Part shown: positions 56,745 through 64,000 of the stretch, in pieces | Position numbering within the stretch: the stretch's first letter is position 1 | Layout: each line of letters opens with the position of its first letter | Source: Cladosporium sp. IMV 00045 | Taxonomy: Eukaryota > Ascomycota > Dothideomycetes > Cladosporiales > Cladosporiaceae | Length of the DNA stretch: 64,000 nt | Assembly (NCBI GenBank): GCA_001931905.2 | Contig: MSJI02000883.1 | Span: 1-64,000 of the forward strand | Direction: 5' to 3' | Translations under genes and position numbers: made by a program | Notes under the pieces: generated by a model | The model's database searches: none | Seen by the model: only the letters and a program-made list of their open reading frames with translations | Told to the model about the DNA's origin: nothing

Positions 56745-57794
56745 CTAGTAATGAATTCTCTCCCTTCTGAATCTCGAGGCCGACCTGCGTCTCCCTGCGC
56801 GACGACCATATGGACTTGGCTCGCGATGAAACGATCGATTACGACGATTTGGCGTAGCAGCTTCACGAGGTCGGTAAGTGTGAGACGGATCGTTCAACCC
56901 GTTCGCAGAGAATGGCTGGTAAACGCTAGGAGACCGATGACGACGACGATACATGTCAGGCGGTGGAGGGTATCGATGAGTCGAGGCTGCTCTCGGGGCT
57001 GGGATTTGGTGGTTGGCGTAGTTCTGCGGGTGACTGTGATCGTCCTTCGTGAAAGGATGGACGACGCTATGAGAGCGTTGGCGATCGTAGGTTGCATTGT
57101 GAGGAGAATGACGACGTGGGCGTTCTGGCGATAGAGTGGGAGGGTATTCGGAACGCTCGTAGTGGGCAGGATGAGCTCTCGAGCGGCCTCTGCGTTGGGG
57201 CTCGTGGCGGTGATCGTGTGGATGAGGACGAGTGTTTGCAAGAGACATGCTGTCTTCTCGATAGATGGTTGATAGTCTCGGGGTTCTTGCTCCGCTTCTG
57301 CCGCGACGCTCACGCTCTGGCGAGTCGCTTCTGATTCCTCGAATACGAGATGGAGAACGCCTTCGATGCTTTGTGCGGCCAGCGTGGCGAGATCTCGAAC
57401 GAGCTTTTCTTCTGACGTCTGGAAGTCGGGCGTACTCTGTGTCTCTATCACCACGACCACGACTCTTCCCGGCTCGGGGAGTTTCTCGACATCCGCGCTG
57501 CCTTTCACGACGAAGACGTTCTGCTACACACGCATCAGCGAAAGAACAAGAATGCAAGAGCTTCTTCATACTGCAAGACTTACCCTTCTCTGCTTCTTCA
57601 TCCTCCATTTGATGACGAAGGGCCAACATGTACCCCTGCCTCCTCCCGGCAACCAAAGCCCTTGCTTGACCATGACGGATTTGTTCTGCGATGATGGGGC
57701 GTGCGTAGGGACTATGGGGATTGTCATAGCCGGGAGGCCAGTATCTGTGGGGATTCGGATACATGTCTGCTGGTCGTTCGATGAAGGGTGCCAT
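56745..57794 (-). CDS. Arg/Ser/His-rich basic protein, unknown function
   Basis: Two exons, 57794-57584 and 57520-56745, give 328 residues. The intron is a textbook 63-nt unit (GTAAGT donor, CTGATG branch region, TAGCAG acceptor). The N-terminal exon carries Pro- and Tyr-rich sequence (HRYWPPGYDNPHSPYARP) and a short helix (GYMLALRHQMEDEEAEK). The second exon is extremely rich in Arg, Ser, His and Pro with RS/RR runs (KARSRSRHAGRTKHRRRS), resembling RNA-binding or nuclear-speckle proteins. No folded domain is recognised. Another frame of exon 2 is also open and less repetitive, but it does not join exon 1 through the intron. Confidence 0.6.
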   Translation of the reverse strand: MAPFIERPADMYPNPHRYWPPGYDNPHSPYARPIIAEQIRHGQARALVAGRRQGYMLALRHQMEDEEAEKGKSCSMKKLLHSCSFADACVAERLRRERQRGCRETPRAGKSRGRGDRDTEYARLPDVRRKARSRSRHAGRTKHRRRSPSRIRGIRSDSPERERRGRSGARTPRLSTIYREDSMSLANTRPHPHDHRHEPQRRGRSRAHPAHYERSEYPPTLSPERPRRHSPHNATYDRQRSHSVVHPFTKDDHSHPQNYANHQIPAPRAASTHRYPPPPDMYRRRHRSPSVYQPFSANGLNDPSHTYRPREAATPNRRNRSFHREPSPYGRRAGRRRSASRFRRERIHY

Positions 57795-58509
57795 GAGGGC
57801 AGCGTCGGTATGAAGCAGGAGTTCTTTAGTTTAAGGGGCAGTGGTGGAGGGAGGTAGTGACAGGCGAAAGAAGAAGGTGTTTCGATCTTCTTTGATCCGG
57901 TCACCTGGGTCGTTTGTGACGTTGTTTCGAGAATTGTGAGTGAATGCCAATGGAATTATCGACCAAAAAGTCACTTGTGTTGTGGAAATTCACCTTTGTT
58001 CCTGGTCAAACCGAAACAGGAATCTTATCAGCATTTACTTATCCTCAAATACATCCTGCAGGTGACCCAGAGCTCGCTCGGCATCCACGTATCTGTGTGG
58101 TCCTTCTCATTTTCCCATCATAACCATCTTAGACAAACGTCACTTTGAGCTGTTCATCTTTTAGCAACTCCATTTGCCGACCTTCGACACTTCAGTCAAT
58201 GGGCAGTAAAGATAGCTCCAGATGCGTAGACTCCATCGAGGTATGCACATGCCGCAAGGATGCAAGCCCACCGATCTGGGAACGGTTTGGGAATATAAAC
58301 TGGAGCATTCCGTTGTCGTAACCCATGCCTCACGTTGACGGGCTGATGACACGTCAGGATGATCGAAATCATGGCTTCTCCCTCGATCAAAAGACCTGTT
58401 TACGAATTGATCAAGCTCTTCAACACATCAAAGCAAAGTCAAGGACACTCACTCACTACAAAAAATCGATCACTCTCCCCAACCAACAGACAAAAACAAT
58501 GTCAGGGTC
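57795..58509. other. Intergenic spacer, nothing recognised
   Basis: About 0.7 kb between the Arg/Ser-rich gene's start and the tRNA terminator; no feature seen. Confidence 0.5.
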
Positions 58510-58528
58510 AAGAAAAAAAGTCAAAAAG
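58507..58528 (-). terminator. RNA polymerase III terminator candidates downstream of the tRNA
   Basis: Read on the minus strand, two T runs (five T, then seven T) follow the tRNA 3' end, the nearer one about 37 nt downstream. Oligo-T is the Pol III stop signal. Confidence 0.6.
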
Positions 58529-58564
58529 AACAGCTGCCTGTAACAGGCTTTAATGTATAGGAAT

Positions 58565-58657
58565 AGCCGAAGGTGGGGCTCGAACCCACGACCTTGAGGT
58601 TGATCTCTTGTGCTGTCAAATAAGAGCCACACGCTCTACCGATTGAGCTACCCCGGC
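58565..58657 (-). tRNA. tRNA-Lys (anticodon CUU) with a 20-nt intron
   Basis: The minus strand folds as a tRNA. The acceptor stem is GCCGGGG against CTTCGGC, with two G-U pairs. The D arm includes the A-box TAGCTCAATCGG, and the T arm is GTGGG TTCGAGC CCCAC with the B-box. The 5' exon is 58657-58621, the intron 58620-58601, the 3' exon 58600-58565, a 73-nt mature body. The anticodon loop is C-T-CTT-A-A with the intron at the canonical site after position 37. The intron contains AAGAG, which can pair with the anticodon, as expected for nuclear tRNA introns. The anticodon stem TGTGG/CCTCA has one T-T mismatch. CCA is not encoded. Confidence 0.93.
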
Positions 58658-59408
58658 AAGGGTCGTATTGATGAGTAGAGGAGAGGGTCTACTGATTGAG
58701 AAGCCTTGCGTAACAGACGGGTGAGAAGAAAGCGTCCTCGATCGATATTTTGCGATTTTTTCGGGTCCCGGTGGGTCTGGCGTCGAGCTTGTGGGTTGGA
58801 GCCGAGATTGGGCCGATAGGTGAGGTTGGGGGCCGGGGGAGGTGGGTGGATGACATTGAGAGAGGTTGGATGATGTGGGATGGCATTCTGGGTGGGTTTG
58901 GGATCGATGAGGTTGGACATGGTCGTGAACTTTCACTTACATCGCGACCGCATTGGGAAGGAGCGGCTTGCGTGCCTTCCTTGTAGGTGGCATTCACGGC
59001 GAGCGGGCTGTGGCAGTCATGGATCGATCGGGCATCATGCAATACTTACCAGTGATGTTGGAGGTCGTGCCTGTTTAGCTGAAATGTTGAACAGCGGAAA
59101 CTGTTGATATTGACCGATTAAGCCCTCCAGTCCCAAGCGACACTGAATTCCAGAATCGACAAGGTGGTCAAGGTCTCCAATCAAGAATGTGTTGCAAATC
59201 GAAAATGTAATTTGTTGAGCTAGCGCCCATCTATCCTGCAGCGACTGCGAAGTCACGCTCCAATCTTTCGTGATATCTCTCATTCTTTAAGCCCGTCCCG
59301 TAAAATCGTCGTCGGGTATCGTACAGGTTCGTGAGAACCAAATTCATTTGCATCTCATAACACTTGTTGTTGCTGTAGCCTGGTTGACTCGTATCATGTC
59401 ATATCCCT
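58658..59408. other. Intergenic spacer, nothing recognised
   Basis: 0.75 kb between the tRNA and the PQ-loop gene stop. A G/T-rich stretch (58765-58870) is visible; no gene supported. Confidence 0.45.
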
Positions 59409-60317
59409 TCAAACCACGGCCTCGCTCTCCTCTTTCTTCTCGCCAAACGCGCGGAACTGTGCGAAAATAATAAAGTCCTCCACCATGGTGCCGAGGCTGC
59501 CGATGAGCCACGGTACGTTCGTCTTGACGTACTCTCCTTCGAGGGAGTGGAAGAGGATGCCTGCGCCGTAGGTCGCGTTTCCGAGCAGGCTGAGGAGGAA
59601 GAACAGCAGACTCAGGCCTTCGCAGCTCTGGTCGCGCTGGTTCTTGATGATTTGCGGCACGCGCGCACCAAGGTAGAGGAGTGCGGAGCCATAGCCGAGA
59701 ATGCTAGCGCCGAGGGGTGTAGGGTCGTTGGTTTCTTTCAGAGGAACGGGGTGCCAGGCACCGGTCTTGTAGGCGAGAGCCCAGCCAGCTGTGCCGGCGA
59801 TCACGATCGCGAGGATGGAGAGGGTATTCTTCAACCAGGCGGAGGCTGCGGTAGGCTTGTCCATGAGGCGGGCGAGGGAGTCGCGGCGGTGAGAGCCGTG
59901 GGAGAGGGTGCTGCGACGACGCGAAGCGGCAGAGGGCTTGCGGTGAGTTTGCGCGGTGGTGATCAAGGGATCGGTTTCAGCGGCGACTTGCTCCTCTGAC
60001 GCGGTCGCCGCATCTTTCTTCGCATTGAGGGTGTTGTAATAAATGCATTGCGCGATCAGTGCTCCGTCCGCGAAGCAGAAGTAGATTGCCAGCGCGATAA
60101 CAGTCGGCACAAGACCTGCCCACAGCCCTCCCGCGAGCGACAGAATATCTCCAGCAGCCCAGATGAAAAGGAAGGTCATGCTAATGCCGTCGGCATGGCC
60201 ATTGGTGTAATTCTCAATCAGCTGAGGCACGAGGAGGAAGATCCAAGCAGCGAGAGAAATGCTGCCAAAGATACCACTGCAGGCCTCGTTCCAGGTGAGG
60301 GCGATTGGGTGGCCCAT
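59409..60317 (-). CDS. PQ-loop repeat transporter, vacuolar basic amino acid type
   Basis: Single exon, 302 residues, from the ATG at 60317; the frame extends upstream only with a GTG. Seven membrane helices are arranged as two PQ-loop units: LLVPQLIENY near residue 30 and ARVPQIIKNQ near residue 225. A basic Ser-rich cytosolic loop lies between (RKPSAASRRRSTLSHGSHRR). The TWNEACSGIFGSISLAAW start and the SISLAAWIF...PQL spacing match the fungal Ypq1-3/PQLC2 family. These export or exchange lysine, arginine and cystine-like substrates across the vacuolar membrane. The acidic C-terminus (EKKEESEAVV) is short. The call to family is firm; substrate is inferred. Confidence 0.9.
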   Translation of the reverse strand: MGHPIALTWNEACSGIFGSISLAAWIFLLVPQLIENYTNGHADGISMTFLFIWAAGDILSLAGGLWAGLVPTVIALAIYFCFADGALIAQCIYYNTLNAKKDAATASEEQVAAETDPLITTAQTHRKPSAASRRRSTLSHGSHRRDSLARLMDKPTAASAWLKNTLSILAIVIAGTAGWALAYKTGAWHPVPLKETNDPTPLGASILGYGSALLYLGARVPQIIKNQRDQSCEGLSLLFFLLSLLGNATYGAGILFHSLEGEYVKTNVPWLIGSLGTMVEDFIIFAQFRAFGEKKEESEAVV

Positions 60318-61402
60318 GGTGGAAGAATGAAGATGTAAGTATCTTCCTCGGCCGAGTAAAAGGTATATGGCGACCTGCGCCTGCGGTAGCTTGGTTGTTG
60401 GACTGGTCACACGAGCAGAGTCGAGTCAATGGTCGGATAGACCACAGATAACGTAGAATTCAACGTAGGAAGCACTCAAGCGGTCAATGCGCGCTCACGT
60501 CAAGCTTGGGCTCGGCTTTCCTGAACAAGACGAAGTGAATTTGCGCCGGGCGAATCAGAGAGCGGCAATTGCTCAGACTTGGGTAATCAAACAAACAAAT
60601 AAATATATCGTCGTAGATAGAGGATTGCAGGCGATATCTTTGAAAGATTCTTCCATGATGTTGCTACTCGAAAATGATCATCAACGCTGGTACGAGCATT
60701 GTCTGTCGTCTGCTGTCATAGAAGTCACTTCCACCAAATAGATAACGTCCATCCTCTCGCCTATCCTCTTGCACGGCATCGAATTGGTGTGAAGGGCGTA
60801 TATGGTCGGTCGTCAGGTGTCGTGAATAGCAGGGGTATTGAACGATGGGGGGGGTTTCCTGCCGCCTTCAATGTTCATGGCACTGTGGATAATCCTGATA
60901 TATGTGATAGCACCACCATTGCTAGCGTGGGATACAGAAACAACATGCAATCCCATGTGACAGAAGCAGAGCACGAGCTTGAAAGAGGTTTCCCTGTCGT
61001 GTATGGTGTTCGTATCCTTTCTCATCTTTTCAGAATGGCGAAATTACACCATTGAAGAAGCCGCTGAGACATTCAATGATCGCAGATATCGCCATGGCGT
61101 CATACGGTGGTATCATTGATCATGTTCTCAAGGGTGGTAGAGAAAAGTGAAGGAGAGGGCGAGTGTCACATGCTTGCTCCCATGCGGCTCAAAGAGAGAT
61201 TACTGTATTGGGAAGTAAAAGCGGGCCGAGAATCTGGGGTAGCTCCCGCATCGCGTTCTGGCGCAGCTTACATTTATTATTGTCCCCGCGACAATAGCTC
61301 TCTCTTCCTCTTCTACCTACCACGACCGACCAGTTTTTCGCTTTGCGACCACCGAGACCCCCGCGCACACACACCACACACATCGCATTCCTCGTAAGCA
61401 AA
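60318..61402. other. Divergent spacer, PQ-loop gene / nuclear-type protein gene
   Basis: 1.09 kb. A pyrimidine-rich block (61299-61322) and a CA-rich leader precede the ATG at 61403, a usual fungal core-promoter arrangement. An eight-G run is at 60847-60854. No gene supported. Confidence 0.45.
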
Positions 61403-63142
61403 ATGGTCGCAACACGCAGGTCGACGGGTGGCCAGGCTGCGCCAGAGGCCGCCAACCTCTCCAAGGCGCAGCTGGCCGCCCTGAAGAAGCTCAAGATCGC
61501 CGGCACCGATGCCCTCAAGGGCGACAAGAAGGCGGTGGAGGCCGCTAAACAAACCCTCGAGACGTACCACTATCGTGGCGCCTCGTACGCCAAAGACGAG
61601 CGCACGAAGCCAGAGTGGATCGAGGGCTCGGCGACCAAAAATCGCCGGGGCTCAAGGGCCTCCGCCGCCGCCGCCGACGGCGAACAGAGCACCAGAGAGG
61701 AGGAAGAACCTCCCACCAAGCGCCGCCGCCGCGAGGACGTTTCCTCGCAACCACCAAAGGGGAGGTCGGCCCCAAAGACTCCGACCACGGGTGTGGCTAC
61801 GGCCCCCCAAAACACCACCACAGCAGCGTCGAAGCGCAAGGCTGCGAGCCTCGACGACGAAGAACAACTCATGCCACCTCCCAAGAGGAGGGCATCCACG
61901 ATGAAGCGCGACAGCATGAGCAACACCAAGGCCAGCGTCACAGAAGATGACCGCCAGAACGAGCGCCCCAACCTGAAGCGCAAGCGCACAGCAGAGACCG
62001 AGCGACGCCATGTCAGCGACATTGACCCAGCCCCGAAGCCCAAGGTTTCCCTGTCAGACAACAAGAGCATAGTAGATGAGATTGAGCGCCGTAGGCTTCA
62101 AGCCATTCGCCAGAGAGAAGCTATCGAGAACGCCAACAAGCTGCAGACGCAACCGCTGCGCGATGAGGATATGCTCAGCGAAGCCGAGATCATCCGGATG
62201 CGTGCCGTGGCGCTAGCCAAAGCGAATAAGATACTCAGAGAGAAAATTGAAGAGCACGCACAATCGACAGAGCTCTTCCAAAGATACAAGCGTGCCGAGG
62301 CTATGGAGAAAGCCTCGAAGGCGCAAGAAGATCGTGCAGGCGCATCTACTACGAAGCACGCCGACGCCGACGACGCCGCAGCCTACGGGCAGCGCGATGA
62401 GGACGTTATTACTGCGCAGTGGGAGCGCGAGCAAGGCCATGCCGACGAGGAGCAAGACGAAGTCAAGGATTCAGAGCTAGAGCAAGAGCCATACCGCAGC
62501 TCGCCGCAGAACACCAACAGCGCGAGCAATGAGAGTGTGGACAACGACCCTGAGCAAGCTCGCAGCCTCCCGCAGAGCATCCAGGCTACCAGCGGCGGGA
62601 GCGAGATTCCCGAGACCCCATCCGTCACCGACGAAGCCAGCGAGGCTCGCGATCCGACGCCTTCTACTGAGCACAAGCTTGCGCGCCCAACCACCGAGTC
62701 TCACCAGGATCAAGCCGTCGCAGGCGCGCCTCGCCCTCAGATTCATTCGACCAACACCGAAAGACCCTCCACTTCCAGCAAGCTGCCGCGCCCTGTATCG
62801 CGCGGCTACACTCCCGTTGGAAACACCACTACCTCCGCCCACACCATCACGCCAACATCCGCCAGCGGCCGCTCATCCAGCGCCGAGTCGAAAGTGAACT
62901 TCAGAGAGCTGCAGCCTGACTCCATCCTCCCCCTCAAAGGTGCCGGCGGCCACAAAGTGCGCTGGTCCATCGAGAAAAGGCAAGCCGCTGAAGGTAGCAG
63001 AGCTGAGTACGCCATCGACATCGCGCGTCTTGACGGCGAGAGCAAGGCCGCCAGAGCCCGCAGAGTCCGACGCGAGCGCGAGATCGTCGAGGGCTGGGCC
63101 AAGATGACCGGCGGCAAGGTAATCGAGAAGCCCGCGCAGTAA
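61403..63142 (+). CDS. Basic, mostly disordered nuclear-type protein, unknown function
   Basis: Single exon, 579 residues. The N-terminus has a SAP-like helical stretch (LSKAQLAALKKLKIAGTDAL), then several strong nuclear-localisation patches (TKRRRRED, PNLKRKRTAE). A long charged helix follows around residues 215-320 (VDEIERRRLQAIRQREAIEN, IIRMRAVALAKANKILREKI), with coiled-coil character. A Ser/Thr/Pro-rich region and a conserved-looking C-terminal block come last (GAGGHKVRWSIEKRQ, ARRVRREREIVEGWAKMTGG). I do not recognise the family; DNA or chromatin association is inferred from composition. The last 35 codons and the 3' flank are tandemly duplicated downstream. Confidence 0.72.
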   Translation: MVATRRSTGGQAAPEAANLSKAQLAALKKLKIAGTDALKGDKKAVEAAKQTLETYHYRGASYAKDERTKPEWIEGSATKNRRGSRASAAAADGEQSTREEEEPPTKRRRREDVSSQPPKGRSAPKTPTTGVATAPQNTTTAASKRKAASLDDEEQLMPPPKRRASTMKRDSMSNTKASVTEDDRQNERPNLKRKRTAETERRHVSDIDPAPKPKVSLSDNKSIVDEIERRRLQAIRQREAIENANKLQTQPLRDEDMLSEAEIIRMRAVALAKANKILREKIEEHAQSTELFQRYKRAEAMEKASKAQEDRAGASTTKHADADDAAAYGQRDEDVITAQWEREQGHADEEQDEVKDSELEQEPYRSSPQNTNSASNESVDNDPEQARSLPQSIQATSGGSEIPETPSVTDEASEARDPTPSTEHKLARPTTESHQDQAVAGAPRPQIHSTNTERPSTSSKLPRPVSRGYTPVGNTTTSAHTITPTSASGRSSSAESKVNFRELQPDSILPLKGAGGHKVRWSIEKRQAAEGSRAEYAIDIARLDGESKAARARRVRREREIVEGWAKMTGGKVIEKPAQ

Positions 63143-63252
63143 AGAGCCTGTTTGGTAAAGATACTGGACGTTTTTATCTCAGGAGCACGCGACCTTTTGT
63201 TTCTATCACATTGGATGACAGTACACGACCTGGATGACCACAGCGTCTTGGA

Positions 63253-63464
63253 AGCAAGGCCGCTAGAGCCTGCAGAGTCAGACGCGAGCGAGATATCGAC
63301 AACGGCTGGGCCAAGATGACCGGCGACGAGGTCATCGAGAAGACTCAGCGAGCAGTTTCTTTGGAGAGAATCCGGCCGCCTTTATCTGTTGGGCACACTA
63401 CCTTTTTGCATTACCATCAGCATCAAATGACACTACACGACCTGGATGAACTACAGCACGATTG
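63253..63464. repeat. Diverged tandem copy of the preceding gene's 3' end
   Basis: The segment repeats 63041-63252 at a constant offset of 212 bp. Shared pieces are agcaaggccgc.agagcc.gcagagtc.gacgcgagcg, ggctgggccaagatgaccggcg, atcgagaag, and in the flank cacgacctggatga. The first unit includes the last codons and stop of the 579-residue protein; the second keeps a recognisable version of the same peptide (GWAKMTGDEVIEK) without a start codon. Confidence 0.88.
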
Positions 63465-63523
63465 ACGAGCGTTCTTTGTTTCTTTCCCACTTTTACTTTT
63501 TCCCTTTTCAGTTCTGTCTGATT

Positions 63524-63836
63524 TGATACCCACGAGCAGCCGGCGCGTCTGGCGCTTGTCTCTTTTCATCATCACTTTTTGCACAATTGCCTGATTGATT
63601 GATTGGTTGATACCCACGAGCAGCCGGCACGTCTGGCGCTTGTCTCTTTTCATCATCACTTTTTGCACAATTGCCTGATTGATTGGTTGGTTGATACCCA
63701 CGAGCAGCCGGCACGTCTGGCGCTTGTCGCTTTTCATCATCACTTTTTGCACAATTGTTCTGTCTGTTTGATTGATTGATTGATACCCACGAGCAGCCGG
63801 CGCGTCTGGCGCTTGTCTCTTTGTCATCATCATCAC
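63524..63836. repeat. Minisatellite, four copies of an 84-89 bp unit
   Basis: Units start near 63524, 63609, 63693 and 63782. Each contains gatacccacgagcagccggc(a/g)cg then tctggcgcttgtc, followed by a T-rich part with ttttgcacaattg and a variable (ATTG)n or (TTGG)n run. Similarity between copies is very high, so the array is recent. The minus strand stays open through the array, but no gene signals were found. Confidence 0.9.
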
Positions 63837-63839
63837 GTT

Positions 63840-64000
63840 GCACGATTGCATACTGGCATTGTTGCATACTGGCATTTCTGTCTGCGGGTTTGGGAGTTTG
63901 GGATTTGGATTTTTGGCTTGATCGGCTGGCATCTTGCATTCTGCATTCTGCATTCTGTTTGGGAATTTGGGAGTTTTGGATATGGATTTTCTTGGCTTGA
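63840..64000. repeat. Short direct repeats at the right edge
   Basis: Local duplications: gcatactggcatt twice (about 63847-63877), cattctg three times in a row (about 63937-63957), and a diverged pair of tttgggagtttgggatttggat / tttgggaatttgggagttttggat blocks (63890 and 63958). Low-complexity sequence continuing past the window. Confidence 0.7.

Noticed and set aside
56894..57508. Alternative frame of the Arg/Ser-rich gene's second exon
   Set aside because: Open and less repetitive, but it does not join exon 1 through the strong GTAAGT-TAGCAG intron, while the Arg/Ser-rich frame does.
63524..63836. CRISPR-like array
   Set aside because: Units are contiguous near-identical tandem copies without unique spacers, and the genome is eukaryotic.
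63423..63953. Repeat protein on the minus strand of the minisatellite
   Set aside because: Openness follows from near-identical tandem units; no promoter, intron or homologue signal, and it overlaps simple repeats.

Overview
The window is nuclear DNA from a filamentous ascomycete (Pezizomycotina), most likely a Dothideomycete. Genes sit on both strands about 2 kb apart. Introns are mostly 47-60 nt with GT-AG ends and CTRAC-like branch points. Characteristic fungal families are present: Zn2Cys6 regulators, SLATT_fungal, DUF3431, DUF7708, STAND/NLR-like proteins and a two-RidA-domain DPH6. The species is not determined. All exon joins were worked out by eye from open frames, splice signals and family knowledge; none is confirmed by transcripts.

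Layout. 1-8 kb: a partial conserved protein cut by the left edge, diphthine-ammonia ligase (DPH6), a solo PNP_UDP-type nucleoside phosphorylase domain protein, and the relic of an FAD monooxygenase. 8.5-13 kb: a 1451-residue disordered protein. 15.5-24 kb: a multi-pass membrane protein, a head-to-head RidA/D-amino-acid oxidase pair whose two products both end in peroxisomal signals, a Zn2Cys6 transcription factor and a DUF3431 protein. 24-36 kb: an accessory-looking stretch with an AAA+ ATPase divergent from a DUF7708 pseudo-NTPase protein, a short-chain dehydrogenase, the C-terminal relic of a transcription factor, and a 1.2-kilocodon fungal-specific gene broken by two in-frame stops. 36.8-40.3 kb: a membrane protein divergent from a secreted class-3 lipase. 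41.1-45.5 kb: an NLR-like gene with a SIR2 domain, two successive P-loop NTPase domains and ankyrin repeats. 46-53 kb: housekeeping genes (DUF202, M18 aspartyl aminopeptidase, Atg10-like E2, U1A/U2B'' snRNP protein, Arp2/3 subunit ARPC1). 53-64 kb: a secreted repeat protein, a SLATT two-TM protein, an Arg/Ser-rich protein, an intron-containing tRNA-Lys, a PQ-loop transporter, a basic nuclear-type protein, and a minisatellite at the right edge.

How they fit together. D-amino-acid oxidase makes imino acids and RidA hydrolyses them, and both proteins carry C-terminal peroxisome tripeptides, so this divergent pair looks like a small metabolic module. The SIR2 NLR, the solo PNP protein, the DUF7708 protein and the SLATT protein belong to families linked to fungal self/non-self recognition and cell-death conflict systems. 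They are scattered here rather than in one operon-like unit.

The most unexpected structural pattern is that three unrelated genes (DPH6, the PNP gene and the 61.4 kb nuclear-type gene) each have a diverged tandem copy of their own 3' end just downstream, with offsets of about 150, 206 and 212 bp.
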